DNA of 9,183 nucleotides, taken from NCBI GenBank assembly GCA_913009915.1, contig CAJVYZ010000078.1, positions 1 through 9,183 on the forward strand, given 5' to 3'. A program made the translations under genes and the position numbers. Shown here one piece after another: positions 1-6,554 of this stretch. The notes under the pieces were generated by a model. The model had not been told where the DNA came from, did not search any database, and saw nothing but the letters and a program-made list of their open reading frames with translations. Position 1 is the first letter of the stretch. Every line of letters starts with the position of its first letter. This stretch comes from an uncultured Gemmatimonadota bacterium (GTDB taxonomy: Bacteria; Gemmatimonadota; Gemmatimonadetes; Gemmatimonadales; GWC2-71-9).

Positions 1-62
1 GGTTGTATATGTTCAATTACATTGTTGACGATGATGTTGTATTTTTTGTTATTTTTTTTTTT
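1..62. other. Non-genomic tail beyond adapter (low-complexity plus poly-T)
   Basis: These bases lie outside the Illumina adapter that begins at 63. They are AT-rich and T-rich and end in an 11-base T run (52-62) that directly abuts the adapter. This is what reads look like when they run off the end of a library molecule, seen on the opposite strand. No gene or motif is supported, and the stretch should be trimmed. Confidence 0.9.
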
Positions 63-128
63 CAAGCAGAAGACGGCATACGAGATATATCAGTGTGACT
101 GGAGTTCAGACGTGTGCTCTTCCGATCT
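63..128 (-). other. Illumina TruSeq index (P7) adapter contamination
   Basis: The stretch begins with the P7 primer (CAAGCAGAAGACGGCATACG...), followed by an index segment ATATCAGT at 87-94. The standard read-2 adapter sequence follows and ends in GCTCTTCCGATCT at 128. Read on the other strand the index is ACTGAT followed by AT, which I recall as TruSeq index 25. The biological insert starts at 129. Translation of this segment gives the familiar contaminant peptide MTGVQTCALPI, which is wrongly fused to the next gene if the adapter is not trimmed. Confidence 0.98.
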
Positions 129-130
129 GG

Positions 131-612
131 CCGCTTCGCGTCGCCATACTTACCGTGTCGGATGCGGGGAGTCGGGGTGAGCGCGAGGACACGTCCGGCG
201 AGGCCATCGCCCGATGGGCCGGCAACCGCGACTACCACGTGGCGGCGCGTTCCCTGGTGCCTGACGAAACCGGGGAGATCGTGCGCACCTTGGTGCAGTG
301 GGCCGATAGCGGTGACATCGACCTCATTCTGACCACTGGAGGAACCGGGCTGACGTCGCGCGACGTAACGCCCGAAGCCACCGGCGCCGTGCTCGACCGG
401 CATGCTCCCGGTATCGCCGAGGCCCTGCGAATGACCGCCTACCCCCGGTTGCCCGCTGCCGCGCTGGCGCGCGGGCCCGCGGGCGTGGGGGGCCGAACCC
501 GGAGCGGCAAGCTTCCCGGGAGCCCGGGCGGCGTCGGCGACGGACTAGCCGTGCTCGCAGGGTTCGTCGATCACGCCGGCGACCTCCTGCGCGACCTCAA
601 GCGGGGACATCC

Positions 613-616
<4 letters not shown>
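131..616 (+). CDS. moaB: MoaB/Mog family molybdenum cofactor biosynthesis protein (5' end missing)
   Basis: This is a 161-residue fragment starting at the adapter junction, and probably only a few N-terminal residues are missing because the family is about 160-180 residues long. Members bind molybdopterin and, in the MogA type, adenylylate it before molybdenum insertion in the cytoplasm. The fragment opens with the typical first strand LRVAILTVSDAGSRG. It contains TTGGTG at residues 68-73, then the family sequence TSRDVTPEAT (75-84) and LPGSPGG (128-134). The segment before that last motif (GRTRSGK) is oddly charged where the family usually has a hydrophobic strand, so local sequence errors are possible. 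The stop overlaps the GTG start of the downstream sigma-54 activator by 4 bases (GTGA), which suggests translational coupling. MoaB and MogA cannot be separated here. Confidence 0.88.
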
Positions 617-2127
<1,511 letters not shown>

Positions 2128-2146
2128 GTCTTTCTCCCAAGGCGAT

Positions 2147-3967
2147 TTGCGGAGCCCGGAAGGGTTGACAATCCCGGCCTACGGCCCCGATATTGTTGAT
2201 CATCTCATCCCGTTCAAACCGGCTGGGCCTTTGCAGTTCACTATCGACGCTCCTTCCTGTGTCGCGTGTCTCGCGTGCGTCCGTGTGTGCCCCACGGCGG
2301 CGGTGGCGGTCGACGGTGAGGACGTGCGGATCGTCGACGAGGCGTGTATCCGTTGCGGCCAGTGCGTCCCGGCCTGTCCCCACGACGCCGTCAAGGTGTC
2401 CGGCCAGATCGGAAAGGCCCTGGCGGTTGCGGCCAAGGGTGACGGAATTCTTACGCTGTGCCCCGAGGCGGCAGCCCACTTCTACCCGGCCACCCCGGAA
2501 CAGGTGGTCAACGCCTGCTACGCGGCAGGGTACCGGGCCGTCTATCGCGGCATCATCGGCGACGAACTGGTGGCGGCTGAATATCAGCGACTGTGGGATG
2601 AGGAAGACTGGGGTACCATGATCCGCTCCACCGACCCAGCGGTGGCGGAGACGATCCGTACCGAGTATCCCGAGCTGGTGCCCTACCTTGCGCCGGTAGC
2701 CATCCCCGCCGTGGCTGAGGCCAGGTACCTCAGGGCCCGATATGGCCCGGAGATAGGCATCGTCTACGCCGGCATCAGCCCGCCGATCAACGATCCGGAG
2801 TTCACGGCGGCGATTACCTTCGAGGATCTTGAGTTGATCTTCCGGTTGCGTGGCGTCAGCCCTCTGTCGCAGTCAGACTACTTCGTGCGGGTGCCGGAGG
2901 AGCGGCGGCGCCACCTCAGCGCCGCCGGAGGATTGCCGCTCAAGATGTTGCAGGAAGCCCGGCACACCAGCAGCCGGTTCCTCAAGGCGCGCGGCCTCGA
3001 CGCCATCCCGGCATTGTCGCACGCCATCACGGAGACGCGGATCGACCTGGGGTTCGTCGACCTGCTATCGTACGAGGGGATGCTCGATCATCCCCTGTCG
3101 GGGCCACCGAATGAGTTGTTCTGGCGCCGGCAGTTGGTGGCCAGCACCGAGCCGCCTCGGAGTGACACCCCGGTGGTGGACCAGACCGTTGTCATGTGCG
3201 TAGGCGCCACGTTCGACATCAGGAGCCGGCCGGCCCGGCCCGACGCCGAAGCCGTGGCTAGCCTGCTCGAAGCCATCGGCACCGGACCCAACGGCCAGCC
3301 ATGGGATTGCGGGGCTTGTGGCTTCCCGACCTGCACCCGCTTCGCCGAAGCGGCGGCGCTCGGCCGGGCCACGCTGCGGCAGTGTGCCCCGTTCCAGGAA
3401 CGGCGGGCGGAGGCAGCCGCCGAGGAGGCCGCCACCGACGCGTTGACGCAGTTGGCCACGGTCAGGGTGTTGCGCGACCGCTTGTCGTACGAGGTCGAGC
3501 GGTCCAAGCGCAGCGCCGAGGGCTTTGCGGTGCTGTTCATCGACCTCGACCGGTTCAAGGAGGTCAACGACGCCCACGGCCACGAGGCCGGCAACGACGT
3601 GCTGCGGGCCGTGGCGGCCGAAATCCGCGGTGCCGTACGGGCCTCGGACCTGGCGGCGCGCTACGGGGGAGACGAGTTTGTGGTGTTGCTGATCCGGACC
3701 GACATGTCCGGGGCCGGTCGGGTGGCGGAGGCCATCCGGGCGGGTATCGAGGGGGTGGGGCGCCGGTTGGGCTATCCGGCCGGATTTGTCACCGCGAGCA
3801 TAGGACTTGCAGAATTCGACCCGGGGGACCCCGATATCGGCGATCTACTGGTCACCGCCGACCGGGCGCTTTATTTGGCTAAGTCTAAGGGCCGCAACAT
3901 GGTAGCGGATAAACCCGGCGACCGTACAAACACCGAAACCGGCCACATCAAGGCGGGCCAGACCTGA
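2147..3967 (+). CDS. Ferredoxin / [FeFe]-hydrogenase-like / FeS-domain diguanylate cyclase (GGDEF) fusion
   Basis: This 606-residue soluble protein has no membrane segment and probably makes c-di-GMP in response to a redox or gas cue. Residues 38-48 (C38, C41, C44, C48) and 67-77 (C67, C70, C73, C77) form a 2x[4Fe-4S] ferredoxin module. Residues about 98-345 resemble the large-subunit C-terminal domain of [FeFe] hydrogenases (YPELVPYLAP 174-183, ITFEDLELIF 223-232, ELFWRRQLV 323-331). The H-cluster motifs there are lost: STDP at 161-164, SPPIND at 211-216 and YEGM at 309-312 replace cysteine motifs, so no hydrogenase activity is expected. A further FeS module follows (DCGACGFPTC 387-396, plus C413). 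The GGDEF domain spans about 428-585, with FIDLDRFK (464-471), inhibitory-site RASD (498-501) and intact GGDEF (507-511). The start is uncertain: TTG 2147 and TTG 2165 are both possible. The stop overlaps the next ATG by one base (TGATG). Confidence 0.9.
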   Translation: MRSPEGLTIPAYGPDIVDHLIPFKPAGPLQFTIDAPSCVACLACVRVCPTAAVAVDGEDVRIVDEACIRCGQCVPACPHDAVKVSGQIGKALAVAAKGDGILTLCPEAAAHFYPATPEQVVNACYAAGYRAVYRGIIGDELVAAEYQRLWDEEDWGTMIRSTDPAVAETIRTEYPELVPYLAPVAIPAVAEARYLRARYGPEIGIVYAGISPPINDPEFTAAITFEDLELIFRLRGVSPLSQSDYFVRVPEERRRHLSAAGGLPLKMLQEARHTSSRFLKARGLDAIPALSHAITETRIDLGFVDLLSYEGMLDHPLSGPPNELFWRRQLVASTEPPRSDTPVVDQTVVMCVGATFDIRSRPARPDAEAVASLLEAIGTGPNGQPWDCGACGFPTCTRFAEAAALGRATLRQCAPFQERRAEAAAEEAATDALTQLATVRVLRDRLSYEVERSKRSAEGFAVLFIDLDRFKEVNDAHGHEAGNDVLRAVAAEIRGAVRASDLAARYGGDEFVVLLIRTDMSGAGRVAEAIRAGIEGVGRRLGYPAGFVTASIGLAEFDPGDPDIGDLLVTADRALYLAKSKGRNMVADKPGDRTNTETGHIKAGQT

Positions 3968-4710
3968 TGGCACATAACTCGGCAGAGCAACCGGAGCTGG
4001 AACAGCGAGGCAACCAGCCGATCGGCGGGCCCGACGCGCCCGACCCCTGGGGGGTCCGGCGGGCCGAGAACCTGCTGACCAGCCTGGAGGGCGTGCTGTC
4101 CGCCCGGGTGGTGACCACACCGCTGGGCGAGGTGACCGAGGTCCACATCCTGGCGCAGGCGGGGCTGAGTCCCAAGCAAGTGGTGCGGAATGTGGAATCG
4201 GCGATGCTGGCCCAGCTGGGGCTCAAGGTCGATCACCGCAAGATCAGCGTGGCCCAAACTGCTGACGTCAAGCCGATCGAGATCCTGGAACAACAGGCCG
4301 TGCGCGAGCAGATACTGCAGCGTTCGGTGTTGTTCGAGGACCTGCAGGTAATGCCGGGGTCGCGGCCGCATAGGATAGGGTTGACTGTCAGTCTGTCGTA
4401 TAACGGCATCCGCGAGACAGCCGAGGCGGAGAGTTCCGACACGCCACGGAGCCGAGTGGAGGCGGCTGCGCGGGCGACGATCAACGTGTTGGACCGGTTG
4501 CTGGACGATTCGTCGGTGGCGCTGGAGGGGGCCAAGATCGTGGAAGCGTTCGATCGGGAATTTGCCTTCGTGGCGGTGCAGGGGTTGGGGGGTCGCGAGA
4601 CGTTGCTGTTGACCGGCACGGCCGAGATCCGGGAGAGTAGCGAGCGGGCGGCGGTGTTCGCCGTGCTCGACGCCACCAATAGATGGACCGAATTGCGCCG
4701 ACCGAAGTAG
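3967..4710 (+). CDS. Conserved hypothetical protein with two alpha/beta modules, translationally coupled to the GGDEF gene
   Basis: This is a 247-residue soluble protein of unknown function. After a disordered, Gln/Pro/Gly-rich start (1-28), residues about 31-97 read as helix, two strands (LSARVVTTPLGEVTEVHILA), helix and strand. That is an ACT- or ferredoxin-like pattern, with the conserved-looking SPKQVVRNVESA and DHRKISVAQ. A charged helical linker (about 103-120) leads to a second module (about 119-242) with a strand SLSYNG, the signature SDTPRSRVEAAARATI and a last helix VFAVLDATNRW. I recall similar two-module proteins as uncharacterised actinobacterial families, but cannot verify this here. 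The ATG shares one base with the GGDEF gene's stop, so the two are probably made together, and the protein may be a partner or ligand-binding subunit of the sensor. No catalytic motif or cysteine cluster is visible. It is the last gene of the high-GC operon. Confidence 0.8.
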   Translation: MAHNSAEQPELEQRGNQPIGGPDAPDPWGVRRAENLLTSLEGVLSARVVTTPLGEVTEVHILAQAGLSPKQVVRNVESAMLAQLGLKVDHRKISVAQTADVKPIEILEQQAVREQILQRSVLFEDLQVMPGSRPHRIGLTVSLSYNGIRETAEAESSDTPRSRVEAAARATINVLDRLLDDSSVALEGAKIVEAFDREFAFVAVQGLGGRETLLLTGTAEIRESSERAAVFAVLDATNRWTELRRPK

Positions 4711-4746
4711 CAATTGTTGATAGTGGTTTTACTGGGGTGAGGGCAG

Positions 4747-4792
4747 GGTGGTGTGCCAGGTGGCACGTCCATGGGATGGGTTGGTCACCACC
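4747..4792 (+). promoter_or_regulatory. Two-tier hairpin after the operon, containing a sigma-54-like -24 motif
   Basis: The outer stem pairs GGTGGTG (4747-4753) with CACCACC (4786-4792), 7 bp perfect. The inner stem GTGCC-AGGT-GGCAC (4753-4766) shares one base with the outer arm, so the two are partly alternative. No U-tract follows, so a classic intrinsic terminator is not supported. The right half TGGCACG (4761-4767) equals the sigma-54 -24 consensus, but the -12 position reads TGGG instead of TTGC. It may be an operator palindrome (TGCCA-N2-TGGCA), an mRNA 3' structure, or chance. Confidence 0.3.
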
Positions 4793-4840
4793 ATGTAACA
4801 GAAAGGAGAGCGAGGGAGGGGACCCGAACAGTCTTTGTAG

Positions 4841-4879
4841 TGCCGAGCGGAGCGCGTAGCGGCGTTGCTGAGCGGAGCG
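4841..4879 (+). repeat. 14-nt direct repeat, two copies 25 bases apart
   Basis: TGCCGAGCGGAGCG (4841-4854) and TGCTGAGCGGAGCG (4866-4879) match at 13 of 14 positions, with a 25-base period. They lie in the gap between the operon and the small ORF, about 67-105 bases upstream of its ATG. Tandem operator half-sites, an RNA structural element or decayed repeat DNA would all fit. No clear -35/-10 promoter was found beside them. Confidence 0.5.
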
Positions 4880-4931
4880 TCAGGTGGGTCATAGCGGGAC
4901 TCGCCACTTCCGAGAGAGTTCATACCCTCAC

Positions 4932-4940
4932 AGGAGGTGA
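4932..4940 (+). promoter_or_regulatory. Strong Shine-Dalgarno for the small ORF
   Basis: AGGAGGTGA is fully complementary to the 16S rRNA anti-Shine-Dalgarno sequence. Its AGGAGG core ends 8 bases before the ATG at 4946. It is the best ribosome binding site in the window and decides the start of the 35-codon ORF. Confidence 0.85.
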
Positions 4941-4945
4941 CGCTC

Positions 4946-5053
4946 ATGTCGCTGAGAAGTGTAGCTACTGCGTCCAACGAAGATTCCTTGATCAGCAAGG
5001 TCATGGCAATCATCCTTGGGCTCTTCATGGCTGTCGACCAAACTTGGGAATAA
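4946..5053 (+). CDS. 35-residue small protein with hydrophobic core (putative membrane or signal peptide)
   Basis: A short ORF follows a perfect Shine-Dalgarno sequence: ATG at 4946, TAA at 5051-5053. The peptide begins MSLRSVATASNEDSLISK. It continues with a hydrophobic run VMAIILGLFMAV (about residues 19-30) and ends DQTWE. The hydrophobic run is short for a full transmembrane helix, but could anchor the peptide or be an amphipathic or secretion segment. There is no cysteine. It lies 40 bases upstream of the best start of the HD-GYP gene, within the loop of a long inverted repeat. It could be a leader peptide that controls HD-GYP translation, a small membrane partner of that protein, or a peptide signal sensed by it. 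I recognise no family. The evidence that it is translated is the ribosome binding site and the tight placement. Confidence 0.6.
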   Translation: MSLRSVATASNEDSLISKVMAIILGLFMAVDQTWE

Positions 5054-5093
5054 CAGCCATCTAAGGTCGGGTCCCCTTCTTCCTCCATCCTCC

Positions 5094-6503
5094 ATGTCAA
5101 GAGCTCTAGGAATAGGACGGTATGTGGCGTTCGTTGGTGTTGCGGCTATTGCTGCCATCATCAGCCTCTGGCCGTTTAGAGAACCGTTCCCAGGCCTGTT
5201 TGAATTTGCGAGTTTTGTACTCGTCGGGGTACTCGTCGAGCGGCTGAATACCCAACTCCGAGTTGGTGCACATGGGTCGATCGTCTTCTTAGTTTACCTC
5301 ACAACGGCAATTCTATTCGGCGGCGTCTGGGGGGCGCTGATGGCGGGCTTGGCCACTGGGATTAGCCAGTTAGTGAGAGGAATTGCACCGATCAAGTTGG
5401 TCTTCAACGTTTCCCAGAGGGTTCTTTCAGTCACTATTGGTATGATCGTCTACCGTCTTCTTGGGGGCGGTATCCCACCTGAGTTCCTGAAAACAGTCGG
5501 TACGATCAGCAGTTCCGCAGTCCAGCGGGATCTTCTCCTCTTCTTTGCGTTCGCAGCTACCTACTTTGGTGCCAATTCTGTCCTTGTTTCGGGGGCCGTA
5601 TCTATAAGTACTGGGAGGCCGCTGAGAGAAGTTTGGGATCTAAATACACGAGGCATGATCGGCTATGATCTGGGCTCGAGTGCCGCCGCGTTGCTCCTTG
5701 CGTGGTTTTACGTTCGAGCCCAGACAGTGATCCCCTTTGGCTTGGGACCTCTAAGTCTAGTATTGGTGATCTTCCCTGTCGTCGTCCTACGGCATATTTA
5801 CGGGTTGTATTTCAGGCTGCAGGAGAGTGGGAGAGAGCTTCTTCAGGTTATGGTCAAGGCGATTGAGGCACGGGATCCATATACTTCCGGTCACTCAATT
5901 CGCGTGTCTAGCTTGGCGAGATCGATCGCGGTTCACCTCGGCCTTTCAACCAAGGCGTTAGAAGAGATAAGCACTGCGGGTCTTCTCCATGATGTTGGGA
6001 AGATCCATGAAGAGTTCGCTCCGCTACTTCGAAAGAATGACAAACTCACGGATGAGGAGTTCGCGCTGCTACAGACACATTCTGTGAAGAGTGCTGACTT
6101 AGTAGGGATTATCTCTAGTTTCCGTGGGCCGATTCAATCAATGGTCCGCAGTCATCATGAGCGGTGGGATGGACACGGCTATCCTGATGGATTGGGTGGA
6201 GAAGAAATACCGCTTGGCTCTCGGATCATTATGGTGTCAGACACCATTGATGCCATGACGACGGATCGACCTTACAGAAATGCGATGCCCCTGGACCGAG
6301 TGATTTCTGAGCTGCAGCGCTGTAGTGGGACCCAGTTCGACCCACATCTCGTTGAAGTTGTGCTGTCATCGCTGGCAGTCCGGCGGTTGATGGCAGAGCA
6401 ATCTGGACAGCAGCTTCCAGCCGCACTGCAAAACATGGACACGACAGGAGGCTCCCAGCGAGTTGTCAAGTCTCCAGCACTCTTCCGGAAATCTGGGCGG
6501 TAG
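5094..6503 (+). CDS. Multi-pass membrane HD-GYP protein, probable c-di-GMP phosphodiesterase
   Basis: From ATG 5094 the protein has 469 residues. Residues about 10-232 contain roughly seven hydrophobic segments (near 10-26, 36-49, 62-85, 100-123, 147-170, 193-207 and 215-232), forming an integral membrane sensory region of MASE-like character whose ligand is unknown. The cytoplasmic HD-GYP domain follows, with TSGHS (H267), HDVGKI (299-304), QTHS (H329), HHERWDGHGYP (354-364, GYP at 362-364) and SDTIDAM (382-388). The metal-binding residues look complete, so hydrolysis of c-di-GMP is predicted. No good ribosome binding site precedes ATG 5094, where the upstream bases are pyrimidine-rich. GTG 5124 after AGGAATAGGA, or TTG 5016 inside the small ORF, are alternatives. 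Spot counts give about 55% GC, lower than the operon upstream. It opposes the activity of the GGDEF protein encoded 1.1 kb upstream. Confidence 0.93.
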   Translation: MSRALGIGRYVAFVGVAAIAAIISLWPFREPFPGLFEFASFVLVGVLVERLNTQLRVGAHGSIVFLVYLTTAILFGGVWGALMAGLATGISQLVRGIAPIKLVFNVSQRVLSVTIGMIVYRLLGGGIPPEFLKTVGTISSSAVQRDLLLFFAFAATYFGANSVLVSGAVSISTGRPLREVWDLNTRGMIGYDLGSSAAALLLAWFYVRAQTVIPFGLGPLSLVLVIFPVVVLRHIYGLYFRLQESGRELLQVMVKAIEARDPYTSGHSIRVSSLARSIAVHLGLSTKALEEISTAGLLHDVGKIHEEFAPLLRKNDKLTDEEFALLQTHSVKSADLVGIISSFRGPIQSMVRSHHERWDGHGYPDGLGGEEIPLGSRIIMVSDTIDAMTTDRPYRNAMPLDRVISELQRCSGTQFDPHLVEVVLSSLAVRRLMAEQSGQQLPAALQNMDTTGGSQRVVKSPALFRKSGR

Positions 6504-6526
6504 TTATCCAACGTCATGGGTCAGTG

Positions 6527-6546
6527 GTGGAAGGGCAACTTGCCAC
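6527..6546. terminator. Weak hairpin between convergent genes
   Basis: The 51-base gap between the HD-GYP stop (6503) and the minus-strand gene's stop (6555) can form a stem of GTGG plus AAG paired with CTT plus CCAC, with one bulged G and a five-base loop. There is no T-tract on either side. It may be a modest bidirectional 3' structure, but support as a terminator is weak. Confidence 0.22.
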
Positions 6547-6554
6547 GGTCCTGC

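Larger units (their letters stand above)
4812..5082. repeat. Long-range inverted repeat enclosing the small ORF
   Basis: The arm at 4812-4827 (GAGGGAGGGGACCCGA) can pair with 5067-5082 (TCGGGTCCCCTTCTTC). The innermost 11 base pairs are perfect, and the full 16 include only two G-U pairs. After a bulged C4811, three more pairs are possible. In RNA this would close a loop of about 240 nt containing the direct repeats and the whole 35-codon ORF. The right arm ends 11 bases before the HD-GYP ATG at 5094. It could control translation or mark the ends of a small inserted element; no target-site duplication is obvious. Confidence 0.5.

Noticed and set aside
4711..4800. Intrinsic terminator after the 247-residue gene
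   Set aside because: Hairpins exist, but none is followed by a U-tract.
4753..5064. A 103-residue forward reading frame in the gap before the HD-GYP gene
   Set aside because: It has no ribosome binding site, its composition is not protein-like (Arg/Gly/His-rich), and it is in another frame from the small ORF that has a perfect Shine-Dalgarno sequence.
4711..5093. A c-di-GMP riboswitch (GEMM type) upstream of the HD-GYP gene
   Set aside because: The context would suit it, but I could not find the conserved GEMM core segments or its paired tetraloop-receptor architecture. The inverted repeat here is of a different kind.
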